Assembly (NCBI GenBank): GCA_003225295.1
Contig: QHYZ01000046.1
Span: 1-64,000 of the forward strand
Source: Acidobacteriota bacterium
Lineage (GTDB): Bacteria > Acidobacteriota > Terriglobia > Acidiferrales > UBA7541
Reading direction: 5' to 3'
Length of the DNA stretch: 64,000 bases
Positions 16,783 through 25,812 of this stretch are shown here, piece after piece. The notes under the pieces are model-generated. The model saw only the letters and a program-made list of their open reading frames with translations, searched no databases and had not been told where the DNA came from. Both the position numbers and the translations under genes were made by a program. The stretch's first letter is position 1. Every line of letters starts with the position of its first letter.

Positions 16783-17790
16783 TCAGGGTTGTACTTCTAC
16801 CAGTTTCCAGGTCGGGTCGGGGTTGTACTCGGTCATTGCCGGCGCGAGCGTGCCAGTGTTGGGGCCAAGATCTTTCTGATAGACGCGGCCTTGCTGGTTG
16901 ATGATGAAGGTCATCACACCGGAATTGCCCCAATTGTCGGGATAAGCGACCAGCGCGTAGCCGGCAATCATGTTGCCGTTGATGATGTAGCTGTATTTTC
17001 CGCCCGGTGCATGCGGGCCCTGGCGAGTGAGGATCTTAAAGTAGTAACCGTGATAGGGCGCGCGATCGATCTGGGGAACGTCCTTGTCTGAGCCGCCCTT
17101 ACCCGCATTCTCGTCGCTTGACGCCTCGGGGCCGTAACCTTCTGCCTGCGCCGCTCCTATCAGCTTTCCGAGCGGGCTGGGTTTGTCATCCTCGGCCGTT
17201 TCCCAGTACAGACCATTATGACTACCGGGAGAACTTATGAGCTTTTGAGCGTATTCAGCGACGCCATCATGGTCCCAATCGCCCTCGGTGTAATACTCCC
17301 ACTGAGCAACCGCGTAAGCGCGACAGGTAGTGATGGCGGAGAATTCATTTTCGCCGACGCGACGATTGATGATTTCATCGAGTCCTGCTTTCGTATCGAA
17401 GAACCACCTTCCGTTGTTACGCACGAGCGGAATGGGCGTGGGCCAATTGTCTTTGCCAATGGTGACGGTGTACTGGGAATCGCCGGCTTTCTGGAGTTCA
17501 GCGGATTCGCCAACAGCGGCGGCAAACTCGTTGAGATCCTTGGCGTCCTCTACGTCATCGCCGGAGAGAAGTTGGTCATAATCCGGACCGAAGAGTCTGG
17601 CGAGGGCGGAGCGGTCCTTGGCCACGGCAGCAGAAACGAGAGCCTGCAAGGCGCCATCCGCGGAAGAAAAAGTGCGCTGTGAGGACGATTGGGCGAGAGT
17701 GGACGGAACCATGACCGACAGGCTAACGCTCAGGAAAACTGCCACGGTCAATACTGCGGCGAATGCGAATCTGGACTTAATGCCCATCAT
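16783..17790 (-). CDS. DUF2950 family secreted protein
   Basis: A 335-residue exported protein: signal peptide (FAFAAVLTVAVFLSVSLSVMVPSTLAQ), then a DUF2950 body starting FSSADGALQALVSAAVAKD, with GRWFFDTKAGLDEIINRRVGENE, AVAQWEYYTEGDWDHDGV and a C-terminal GKYSYIINGNMIAGYALVAYP and GVMTFIINQQGRVYQKDLG. The family is of unknown function and typically lies next to DUF3300, as here. ATG 17790 has GGGAG eight bases upstream; a GTG at 17841 that overlaps the DUF3300 stop (GTGA) would give a 17-residue longer N-terminus but precedes the signal peptide awkwardly. It lies downstream of DUF3300 in a two-gene operon. Confidence 0.82.
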   Translation of the reverse strand: MMGIKSRFAFAAVLTVAVFLSVSLSVMVPSTLAQSSSQRTFSSADGALQALVSAAVAKDRSALARLFGPDYDQLLSGDDVEDAKDLNEFAAAVGESAELQKAGDSQYTVTIGKDNWPTPIPLVRNNGRWFFDTKAGLDEIINRRVGENEFSAITTCRAYAVAQWEYYTEGDWDHDGVAEYAQKLISSPGSHNGLYWETAEDDKPSPLGKLIGAAQAEGYGPEASSDENAGKGGSDKDVPQIDRAPYHGYYFKILTRQGPHAPGGKYSYIINGNMIAGYALVAYPDNWGNSGVMTFIINQQGRVYQKDLGPNTGTLAPAMTEYNPDPTWKLVEVQP

Positions 17791-17798
17791 TTGCTGAT

Positions 17799-17803
17799 CT
17801 CCC
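17799..17803 (-). promoter_or_regulatory. Ribosome-binding site GGGAG of the DUF2950 gene
   Basis: GGGAG on the minus strand is 8 bases from ATG 17790 and supports that start over GTG 17841. Confidence 0.5.
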
Positions 17804-17837
17804 TTTTCGGTTTTGATCCATTTACGAAGGAGGTTTC

Positions 17838-19400
17838 TCACGGCTTCCTCTTTTCGCCACCGTGCGGCGTCGGCCTGCTTTGCGCACTCGGTGGAGGAGC
17901 TTGCTGGCGGCTAGCCTGGCCGCGCTGGCTGGTGGCGCGCGAATCGAAACGTGCCTCGTTGGGACTAAAAGTATGCGGAGTTGGCCGCGCTATCTGTGAT
18001 TGCGGAGCCGGGCGCTCCTGCGTTGGCTGGTTTTGCTGGTGCGTTTGAGGCGGCTGGGAAACGGGGCGGTTGTCCATGCGTTGAGCCGACCCAGGCAGGG
18101 GCCACTGCGGCGTAGCGGCCGGACGGCCATGGCTGGCATTGTTGTCGCGGCCGCGGTACTGCTCGATGCGCGGATTGCCGCGATCGATGTTGCGGTCGAT
18201 GTTCTGGTTGGTTGTGGGGGGGGCGATCGTTGCCGGCGGGTTGCGAGTTTGACGAGCCATAATTGCCCGCAGGGTCTCCCGGTCTATTTCCACGGCCGGA
18301 GCCGCTGGGCGTGTTGTTGGCCCGGGCGTTGTACCCAGTGTTTAGCGGCCTGTCGCCCGGCCGAGCGTTATTCCCATTGTTTACCCGGCTGTTGCCAGCC
18401 CGTCCGTTATTTCCATTGTTCCATGCGCCGTTGCCCGGTCGCCCGTTATTGGCGTTGGTCATCCGGTTGGCGCGATTGTTGTTCACCTGGACGTTGTTGT
18501 AGCCGACACTTCTGTGGACGGAATTGTGGCGATTGAGGTTGTTCGCATTTACGCTGCGATTGATCACGTTTCTGTTCACGCTTATAGCGGTTGTTGACGT
18601 AGACGTTGTTTTGGAAACTCACGCGTCCGCGGCTGCGCCCGATCCATCCGCAATTCCAGCAACCACTGCCCCAGCCTTCGCTGCGCCACCCAGTGTAGTA
18701 AAGGCCTCCCCAGCCACCGCCGTAACCCCAGTGAAAGTCCAGGTTCAGCCAGGCGCCGATAGGAAATCCGACGCCAAAGGTGATGGCTGGCCCGTAGTAC
18801 GGCCGGCGATAGTAAATGATTCCCGGATCATAGACGGGAACGTAGATATATTCCGGCTGGTAGGGAGTGATGGCGATGTAGTTGTCGTGTTCCAAGACTT
18901 CCTGTTGCTCCGACGACTGCAGATTTCCTGCGCTGCGCGCCAAGCGCCGCAAGTGTTGCACCGAGAATGCCACGTTCTGTGGACTGGTTGACGTAGGCTT
19001 GGCCAAGCGAGGTGGTCCAATCAATCTTGTCGGCCATCATTCCGATTACCGTCGGATAGTGGGCGATGGCTCTTACGCTGACATCCCAATCCTGCTCATC
19101 CACTCCATTCGGGCCGTTGCCGCGAACGAAGCGGGCGGCTTCTTCGACCTGGTCCGGGAACGTTGCCGCAACAAACAGCTGGGCAAGAAGCGGGTCGGGA
19201 TACAGGGCGACGGGGGATAGAAGATTGTCGAGCTGGTCGCGTGAAAAGTTTTCGTAGGCAGGCCCCTGGTCCTGCTGCTGATACTGCTGCTGTTCCTGCT
19301 GCTGTTCCTGTGGAAAGAGGCTTGCTAGGGCCGGAGCAGCTTGGAGGGGCAGGAGGTGAAAGAAACAGAGAGTGAATAAGACGGTCAAAGCTCTACTCAT
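17838..19400 (-). pseudogene. DUF3300 family gene broken by three single-base shifts
   Basis: The coding information is continuous but spread over successive frames. It begins at ATG 19400 with a signal peptide (ALTVLFTLCFFHLLPLQAAPA), a Gln-rich segment and the DUF3300 core (FSRDQLDNLLSPVALYPDPLLAQ, FPDQVEEAARFV, WTTSLGQAYVNQ). Near 18984 it moves to the frame of PQNVAFSVQHLRRLA, AITPYQPEYIYVPVYDP and the Gly/Trp/Tyr-rich part. Near 18583 it passes to an Asn/Arg-rich low-complexity tail, and at a run of eight G (about 18216-18223) to the final Pro/Gln-rich end. All three breaks are one extra base, and removing them gives a 519-residue protein with no other stop. Either sequencing or assembly error, or true inactivation, is possible. 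Confidence 0.72.
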
Positions 19401-19675
19401 GAGTGGTAGTTCCTCAAGATTAAGCATGCCGGAAGTGGAGGGGCGTGGATGTCTCAAAAGAGACAGTTGAGGCGGAGCGACCCGAAAACGAGTTTTCTGA
19501 AGGTTTGGTTGTGGGGCCGGCAAGGCCAGGACAGAAAGATCGCTACCGATGCTTTTGATCGGCGGATCGAGGGCTGACCGTCAGCCGGAGGAAGTCAGAA
19601 CTGGCACCCTCCCGGACCGGGTCGGTGAGCAGGTACCACCGGCACCCAGTTCAGAAGCCAGTCCCGAGCGCCAAT

Positions 19676-20029
19676 CTACCTGGCGATGAGTCCCATGAAT
19701 GACAGGAGGAACACCAACGCTGAAACAGGTATGGCGACTAACAGGAATGCGACTCGGACCCCAGGCCGCTGCCTGATGCGCCAAGCACCAGCGGCTACAA
19801 ACGCCAACTGAGCGAGGGCGTGCAAGAACACAAGCGCATCGTTGCGCTGTGCTACATGAAAGCCTGCATTTGGATCGGAATTGCATTCCTCCACGGAAAC
19901 CGGGCGATTGATCCAGTCCATCACCATTAAAAATGTAAGAGCCATCACAATAGGCGTAATCACTGCTGCCAGTACAACTAGCCAAGATGGAAGGCCTGAC
20001 GACATGGCGATCATTATAGCCATTTTCAT
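19676..20029 (-). CDS. Hypothetical three-helix membrane protein
   Basis: A protein of about 117 residues with three hydrophobic helices: WLVVLAAVITPIVMALTFLMV, a middle ALVFLHALAQLAFVAAGAW and a C-terminal VAFLLVAIPVSALVFLLSFMGL. A polar loop with VEECNSDPNAGFHVAQRND sits between the first two. Several in-frame ATGs (20029, 20023, 20014, 20005) could start it, and none has a good ribosome site. It lies upstream of the DUF3300 gene on the same strand, but 275 bases away. No family recognised. Confidence 0.5.
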   Translation of the reverse strand: MKMAIMIAMSSGLPSWLVVLAAVITPIVMALTFLMVMDWINRPVSVEECNSDPNAGFHVAQRNDALVFLHALAQLAFVAAGAWRIRQRPGVRVAFLLVAIPVSALVFLLSFMGLIAR

Positions 20030-20336
20030 TTTTTGGATTCTCTGCAACTCGTGGCATGAAAGAGGAAAAATCAAAGGCCCGCGCGCAAGAACCGAAGCCC
20101 AAAAGCGTCTACGGGATAACGTCCGGGCCACCAGTCCCTTGAAAGCCCGAAGCGAAGAATAACCCCTCGTTGCAAAAGACAAGACGGCAGGGGGTAGGCC
20201 ACGCAAAATCGTCCTACTGCTTTAAGGGTGCGGTACCCGCCCGTATCCCTCCTCCAGGATAATCCGCCAGCAGATTACAGGCTTCCCCTTATATGGAGTC
20301 TCGAGGCCCGTACCCTTGCTCACAGAAGGAGGCGAC
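20030..20336. other. Divergent intergenic region
   Basis: About 300 bases lie between the minus-strand membrane protein and the plus-strand 89-aa gene. It probably holds both promoters, but I found no feature I could name with confidence. Confidence 0.35.
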
Positions 20337-20606
20337 ATGAACTTCAAGTCAAGTCTTGCGAACAAAGTCATCGAACGAATACTCGAACTCTCGGCGGATG
20401 CGCACGTACGAAGACGGGGAACGGTTAGGGATTCTGCTGAGTTTCACAAGCTAACCGGAACGATTGCCGCCTACGGAAAGGCGCTCGCGCTTCTCACCGC
20501 GCTTCAGCAGCGGGAAGAATTCTACGCAATGATCGGTCGGCATGACGAGCCCGCCTGCGTGGCAACCGCATCGTTGAGCAAAAGGCTGATTCCCTATGTG
20601 GCATAA
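20337..20606 (+). CDS. Hypothetical 89-aa helical protein
   Basis: A small soluble protein starting at ATG 20337, four bases after a perfect AAGGAGG (20326-20332). It is mostly helical: NKVIERILELSADAHV, AEFHKLTGTIAAYGKALALLTALQQREEF, then a short tail with KRLIPYVA. The start context and codon use look genuine. I do not recognise the family. Its last 11 bases overlap the start of a 33-aa Cys-rich protein in another frame, suggesting the two are translated together. Confidence 0.6.
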   Translation: MNFKSSLANKVIERILELSADAHVRRRGTVRDSAEFHKLTGTIAAYGKALALLTALQQREEFYAMIGRHDEPACVATASLSKRLIPYVA

Positions 20607-20697
20607 GCATTGTCCCGTCTGCCGGCAACCGCTGGCAAAGAAAGATCCCACGGAGACGGTTCCTTGCCCCTGCGGGAAGTACGTCTGGAAGGGCTAG
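20596..20697 (+). CDS. 33-aa zinc-ribbon-like miniprotein
   Basis: A very short gene, ATG 20596 to TAG 20695-20697, encoding 33 residues with two cysteine pairs: CPVC at 6-9 and CPC at 24-26, separated by a Lys/Pro/Thr-rich linker, and a GKYVWKG end. The paired-Cys layout is that of a minimal zinc ribbon. It overlaps the 3' end of the 89-aa gene by 11 bases, an arrangement typical of coupled translation. Possible roles are nucleic-acid binding or a partner subunit of the 89-aa protein; neither is shown. Confidence 0.5.
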   Translation: MWHKHCPVCRQPLAKKDPTETVPCPCGKYVWKG

Positions 20698-21016
20698 GCA
20701 CCTTACCTACGCGAACTTCGGCAGCCTGTTCCCAGGATGGATGGGCATCGTTGACAGGTCAGCGACAGCTAGGGGCCAAGCCATGGTGGTGATCTACCAG
20801 TTTTCAACCGCGGCGTACGAGCGCAAAGCGAAGGCGCGAAAGGAATCGCCTGAAGTCGGCCCCATCGTCCTACAGAGGCGGCTCGGCGCCGCCGAATGTA
20901 GGTCGAGTCCTGCTCTCGCCAACCGCTTGTTCGCCGGCAGGGCGAGCGTGGCCTCGATCAAGGTGCCTCGCTTGTAGCTGGGTCTCCAATTTCAAGCTCG
21001 ACACATGAGGCTGGTA
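20698..21016. other. Mostly non-coding, one weak small frame
   Basis: About 320 bases follow the miniprotein. A plus frame from ATG 20783 to 20977 gives 64 residues (VVIYQFSTAAYERKAKARK at its start) but has no clear ribosome site and an unstructured, Arg-rich end. It may be a degraded gene. Nothing else was seen. Confidence 0.3.
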
Positions 21017-22129
21017 TTACTTTCTCCCGATTCCGAACTGATCTCCGGCGCGAACCGGCCTACCGTTGGCGAAGACCAACTCCAATAACTTCTCACTCTG
21101 GACCGGCCTTCCAGCTTCGTCTTCGAGCGTAGCCACCACGCGTTTGCTGTGAGTGTCAATCACGTCTCCCGTTGATGGATAGGCGTGTCGTCCATCTATG
21201 CTGAAGGTGATCCAGCCGGGTTGGTCTCTTAGTTTGATGCTAGCCACCTGTTTTGGCGGCATCACTGTCGCGTCGAATACGTGAATGCTGCTGTTGGCTG
21301 CATCGGCGAGCCACAGTTCTCTTTCATCGGGCGTGAGTGCTATGCCGTGGCTTGGACAGCCATGTCGCTTCGTGGGGCCTGTTTGATAGCCAGCCACTTC
21401 CACGCGATGCAACACCTTTCCGGTTTTACAGTCTCCGACTTCAAAGCCGAGCAACTCGTTGACGTTGACGAAGCAAAGCGTCTGGCTCCCATTGATGGTG
21501 AACGGACGAATCGAATGACTGAATGGCCCGATCTCCTGCACCACCGTGTGCGTCTTGGCGTCCACCACAGAAAGAACCGGAGAGTGCAGGCCCGCAAGAT
21601 AGACGCGTGAGCCGTCCGGTCCGTAGATCGTGTTGTGCGAGCCAGATCTGAGCTCGATCTTCGCCTCGACATCTCCGGTCGACGCATCAACGATATACCA
21701 GTGCGGCCCTTCCAAGGACGGGACATAAAGTATTTTGCCGTCCGGCGAGATGGCCATCCGGTCAGATCCACCTTCGTACATCCTTTCCCACACCTTCTTT
21801 TCAGTCACAAGATCAAAGCAGGCCAGGCGCTTCGTAGTGCTGACGTAGAGCTTGCCGGTTCTGGCACTAGCGGCTATACCCTTCACGTTCTCAGGGGCCT
21901 GGCCCGGCGGCATATTCCACGTCGGAATCCGTTTGACGAATTTGTGTCCGGCGCCAATGTCGTAGACCAGGATTCCTACGCCGCCATATTCCACATAGTC
22001 GCGGATGCCTGGAACGGCAACATAGAGCAGCTGCTTTTCTCCATCGGCAGCCCGCAGCTGTCGAGATTCAGAAAGAATCGTCGGAGCGAGCATAAACCAC
22101 AAGCAAATCACGACTCTGCGTATTCTCAT
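21017..22129 (-). CDS. Secreted YVTN-type beta-propeller protein
   Basis: A 370-residue exported protein. A signal peptide (MRIRRVVICLWFMLAPTILSESRQLRAA) is followed by repeated propeller blades: LYVAVPG, GIAASARTGKLYVSTTKRL, MAISPDGKILYVPS, YGPDGSRVYLAGLHSPVLSVVDAKT, ALTPDERELWLADAANSSIHVFD and ITFSIDGRHAYPSTGDVID. These are surface-layer/YVTN-like blades of about 40-45 residues and suggest seven-bladed ligand binding or a protein-protein platform in the periplasm. No catalytic signature is seen. ATG 22129 has GAGGAG five bases upstream and starts the signal peptide; the frame is open to 22243. It is divergent from the 1067-aa propeller gene. Confidence 0.72.
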   Translation of the reverse strand: MRIRRVVICLWFMLAPTILSESRQLRAADGEKQLLYVAVPGIRDYVEYGGVGILVYDIGAGHKFVKRIPTWNMPPGQAPENVKGIAASARTGKLYVSTTKRLACFDLVTEKKVWERMYEGGSDRMAISPDGKILYVPSLEGPHWYIVDASTGDVEAKIELRSGSHNTIYGPDGSRVYLAGLHSPVLSVVDAKTHTVVQEIGPFSHSIRPFTINGSQTLCFVNVNELLGFEVGDCKTGKVLHRVEVAGYQTGPTKRHGCPSHGIALTPDERELWLADAANSSIHVFDATVMPPKQVASIKLRDQPGWITFSIDGRHAYPSTGDVIDTHSKRVVATLEDEAGRPVQSEKLLELVFANGRPVRAGDQFGIGRK

Positions 22130-22342
22130 GTTTTCTCCTCGGAGGAAACGCTCATGGCAGCTGGGCTTTCCATAGTGGGATGGAGTGTGCCGCGACGGAA
22201 TGCTGCTGTGCCTTCCGACGATGTCACTTTCTCCTAGCACCAAGCTAGGTCCCGACGAGATTGTCGCACCGCCATTGACCTGCTAGGACCCCACCTGTAT
22301 CATCCGCGCGGCACAATTTCAATTCTATCCGAGAGGTTCACT

Positions 22343-25300
22343 ATGTTGAAGCTTGCGAGGTTGGTTCGAGAGAAATACGTCGCAATCATCGCCGTCGTAG
22401 TGCTGATGGTTGCTCCTTGTTTGTTGCCGGCGCAGCAGTCGCCAATCAGTCCTGAGGTGTACGGGCAGCTCAAGTATCGGTACATCGGCCCGGAGGGCAA
22501 CCGCGCCACGGCTGTCGCCGGAGTGCCCGGAAGACCGAACATCTGGTATGTGGGCGCGGCGTCCGGCGGCATTTTCAAGAGCAGGGACGGGGGGATCCAC
22601 TGGGATCCCATCTTCGACTCGGAGGCGGTGGCGTCCATTGGTTCGCTGGCCGTGGCGGCGAGCGATCAGAACATATTGTGGGCGGGAACCGGCGAATCGT
22701 TCATCCGCAGCCACATCTCCGTGGGACAAGGGATTTACAAATCCATGGACGCGGGCAAGACCTGGTCGTTGATGGGATTGGATAAGGTAGGCCGTATCGG
22801 CCGCGTGGAAATCGACCCGCGCAATCCAGACGTCGTGCTGGCGTGCGCGCTGGGCCACGCCTACGGGCCGCAGCCGGAGCGCGGCGTCTTCCGCACCGCA
22901 GACGGCGGAAAGACCTGGGATAAAGTGCTCTTCGTCGACGAGAACACGGGCTGCTCCGACATGGGCATGGATCCCAACAACCCGCGAATCCTTTTTGCAG
23001 GGATGTGGCAGATCGAGATTCACACATGGGGCCGCACCAGCGGCGGGCCGGGCAGCGGCTTGTTCAAGTCGACAGACGGCGGCGTCACATGGAAGCGCCT
23101 GGAGGGTCATGGTCTGCCGCATTCTCCTGTGGGCAGAATTGCTGTTCGCGTGGCCAAAAAAGATTCCAATCGTGTGTACGCGGAGATTGAAACTGGCGAC
23201 GGCGTCCCGCAGCCGAACAGCGTCGGGCAGCTCGGGCAACTGTGGCGGTCCGACGACGGCGGCGAGAACTGGGAGATGGTCAACTCCGACCGGCAGCTCC
23301 GGGGGCGCACGCACTACTACACACGCACGGAGATTGCACCGGACAACGAGAACGAAGTGTTTTTCTTCTCCGCGTCATTTTCGCGGACGCTCGATGGCGG
23401 CCACACGCTCACCAAGATGCCCTCCAATCCCGGCGGCGACAATCACGAGATGTGGATCGATCCCACCGACGGGGATCGCATGGCCGTGGTCAACGATGGC
23501 GGCGTGAATATTTCTGTGAATCGCGGGTCCTCCTGGAACCACGTCAACCTGCCCATCGCGCAAATCTACCACGTCACCGTGGACGACCAGATTCCCTACT
23601 TCGTTTACGGCAACCGGCAGGACGGCCCGTCGTGGCGCGGCCCGAGCAATAGCCTGCAGTTCGGCGGCTACTCCGGTAACAGCATCCCGCGCGGCGCATG
23701 GCACCCGGTGGCCGGAGGCGAGAGCGGCTTCGCAATGCCGGATCCGGCGGACAACAACATCATCTGGTCTACGGGCACCGGATCAGGCAGCATCGGCGGC
23801 ACGGTAACCCGCTTCGACGAGCGCACGCACCAGAACCGCGAGGTCGAGGTTTGGCCCGATTATGTGGCCGGCGCACCGGCGGAGGAGGTGAAGTACCGCT
23901 TCAACTGGGAATTCCCTATCGCCATTTCTCCCCACGATCACAACAAGGTGTACGTGGGCAGCCAGTTTGTGCACGTCACCACCGATGGCGGCAATAGCTG
24001 GCAGATCATCAGTCCCGACCTGACGCGCAACGACAAGAGCCGTCAGCAGATTTCCGGAGGGTTGGCTCCCGACAACATCGGCGTGGAATATGTTCCTGAC
24101 CTTCCCGAGTGGGTTACGGTGGACAACATCGAGGCCTCGCGCTACGACGCGGGCACCGCCTACCTGACCGTTGACGGCCATCAAGTGAACGTTCGCGACC
24201 CGTTTGTTTACAAAACCGCAGACTACGGAAAAACCTGGACGTTGATCACCGGCAGGATTCCGCACAACATGCTGAGCTATGCACACTGCGTGCGCGAAGA
24301 TCCCGTGCGCAAGGGATTCCTCTATCTAGGCACGGAGGGCGGGCTTTATGTTTCCTTCGACGACGGGAAGAACTGGCAGCCGCTCCAGTCCGGCCTGCCG
24401 CACGCGCCGGTCTACTGGCTGACCGTTCAGGAGAGGTTCCACGATCTGGCGGTGGCCACTTACGGGCGCGGCTTCTGGATTCTGGACGACATTACCGCGC
24501 TCGAGCAGTTTACGCCGGAGGTCGGCGCGGCCAGGGCACATCTGTTTGCGCCGCGCGATGCGTATCGCTTTAAGGAGGTGGCGCAGCCGGCTGCTGTCGA
24601 GTACGACCCAACGACGGGAAAAAATCCACCGTACGGCGCGTCCATTAATTTCTATCTCAAGTCCAACCTGGGAGAAAAGGACGTGGCCAAGCTGACCGTC
24701 ACGGACGCCGGCGGCAAGAAAGTGCGCGAGATCGAATGCCGCGCGCCTAAACTCGGTGCCGCTGAGGTCAAAAAGCCCCCCGAGGATGAGGATTTTCCCG
24801 ATGTCGAACCGCCGCCTTGCGAAACCAAAGCGGGCATCAATCGCGTGTGGTGGGACTTGCGCTCCGATCGCAGCACGGAAATTCGCCTGAGAACCACGCC
24901 GCTCTACGCCCCGGATGTTCCGTTGGGACCGGAAGGCTGGCGCAAGCCTCCTGCCGTGGGACGCATGGCGGTATTGGCCCTGCCTGGAACCTACACGGTC
25001 ACCCTCAATGTGGGAGAAGAAAAATTCACGCAGAAGCTGACCGTGCTGAAGGATCCGCATACCGCCGGCTCGGGGATCGACATTCAGGCGCAAACGCGGG
25101 AACAAACAGCGCTGTACGACGAGATGAACGCCCTGGCGGCCACGGTGAACCAAATCGAGTCGCTTCGCGCACAGCTCGTTGCCCTGGGGAAGGAGCTGGG
25201 CACTGACGACACCTCGAAACCGGTCCGCAAAGCCACGGACGACCTCGGGGAGAAGCTCGCCGGCATCGAGGGAACCCTGCTGCAGCTCAAGCTCACCGGC

Positions 25301-25546
25301 CGCGGGCAGGACGACTGCCGCTGGTCGCCGATGCTGTTGCAAAAGGTCAACTATCTGTTCAACCAGCTCGAGGGCAGTGCGGATTTTCCGCCTACCACGC
25401 AGCAGACGGCCGTGCGGGAAGAGTTGAAGGAGCGCGGCGACAAAGCGGCACAGGACTTTCAGCAGTTCATGGGGAAAGACCTGGAGGCGTTCAACGCCCT
25501 GCTGCGCGAGCATAACATCGGCAACATTTATCTCAAGACGCCCTGA
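22343..25546 (+). CDS. Large secreted BNR/VPS10-sortilin-like propeller protein
   Basis: A 1067-residue exported protein with signal peptide (YVAIIAVVVLMVAPCLLPAQQ). About nine BNR/Asp-box-like repeats occupy residues 70-690, for example FKSRDGGIHW, YKSMDAGKTW, FRTADGGKTW, FKSTDGGVTW, WRSDDGGENW, VTTDGGNSW, YKTADYGKTW and YVSFDDGKNW. They form one or two ten-bladed-like propellers as in sortilin and xyloglucanase-type proteins. A C-terminal region (from about 780) has a beta-sandwich-like segment (INFYLKSNLGEKDVAKLTV) and helices (ALYDEMNALAATVNQIESLRAQL). Such proteins are common in Acidobacteriota and often annotated as glycosyl hydrolases, but no catalytic residue can be assigned. GAGAGG lies about 7 bases before the ATG. 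Confidence 0.85.
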   Translation: MLKLARLVREKYVAIIAVVVLMVAPCLLPAQQSPISPEVYGQLKYRYIGPEGNRATAVAGVPGRPNIWYVGAASGGIFKSRDGGIHWDPIFDSEAVASIGSLAVAASDQNILWAGTGESFIRSHISVGQGIYKSMDAGKTWSLMGLDKVGRIGRVEIDPRNPDVVLACALGHAYGPQPERGVFRTADGGKTWDKVLFVDENTGCSDMGMDPNNPRILFAGMWQIEIHTWGRTSGGPGSGLFKSTDGGVTWKRLEGHGLPHSPVGRIAVRVAKKDSNRVYAEIETGDGVPQPNSVGQLGQLWRSDDGGENWEMVNSDRQLRGRTHYYTRTEIAPDNENEVFFFSASFSRTLDGGHTLTKMPSNPGGDNHEMWIDPTDGDRMAVVNDGGVNISVNRGSSWNHVNLPIAQIYHVTVDDQIPYFVYGNRQDGPSWRGPSNSLQFGGYSGNSIPRGAWHPVAGGESGFAMPDPADNNIIWSTGTGSGSIGGTVTRFDERTHQNREVEVWPDYVAGAPAEEVKYRFNWEFPIAISPHDHNKVYVGSQFVHVTTDGGNSWQIISPDLTRNDKSRQQISGGLAPDNIGVEYVPDLPEWVTVDNIEASRYDAGTAYLTVDGHQVNVRDPFVYKTADYGKTWTLITGRIPHNMLSYAHCVREDPVRKGFLYLGTEGGLYVSFDDGKNWQPLQSGLPHAPVYWLTVQERFHDLAVATYGRGFWILDDITALEQFTPEVGAARAHLFAPRDAYRFKEVAQPAAVEYDPTTGKNPPYGASINFYLKSNLGEKDVAKLTVTDAGGKKVREIECRAPKLGAAEVKKPPEDEDFPDVEPPPCETKAGINRVWWDLRSDRSTEIRLRTTPLYAPDVPLGPEGWRKPPAVGRMAVLALPGTYTVTLNVGEEKFTQKLTVLKDPHTAGSGIDIQAQTREQTALYDEMNALAATVNQIESLRAQLVALGKELGTDDTSKPVRKATDDLGEKLAGIEGTLLQLKLTGRGQDDCRWSPMLLQKVNYLFNQLEGSADFPPTTQQTAVREELKERGDKAAQDFQQFMGKDLEAFNALLREHNIGNIYLKTP

Positions 25547-25812
25547 CTCAGGGCCTTAAGCGAAACTCGTTGGGCCTCCGCGCCTGCTGCTCAGGCTTTG
25601 CGCCGGTGAGGTGCGGGAACAACCGCAGAGGGTGGCCCGGTGTTTGACACGGTCGGCAAATCCTTATTACTTGTGAGCGCCCCTTTTTGGCGCCGCCGTC
25701 AACTTCTGGTCGCATAATCGGAAATTACGATTGCCCGCATTCGTCGTTAGCCAGATGTCCGCTGATCCGGTTGGCTTGACGCGTCCATGCTGCCGACCTA
25801 CCATGCGCTGAA

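Noticed and set aside
17838-19400. Programmed frameshifting as explanation for the broken DUF3300 gene
   Set aside because: Three separate shifts in one gene, two at non-slippery positions, are far better explained by mutation or sequencing error.
24326-25513. Long minus-strand open frame (395 codons) opposite the 1067-aa propeller gene
   Set aside because: It is antisense to a clear BNR-repeat gene; its Arg/Leu/Gln-rich content follows the codon bias of the other strand and it has no domain or start site.
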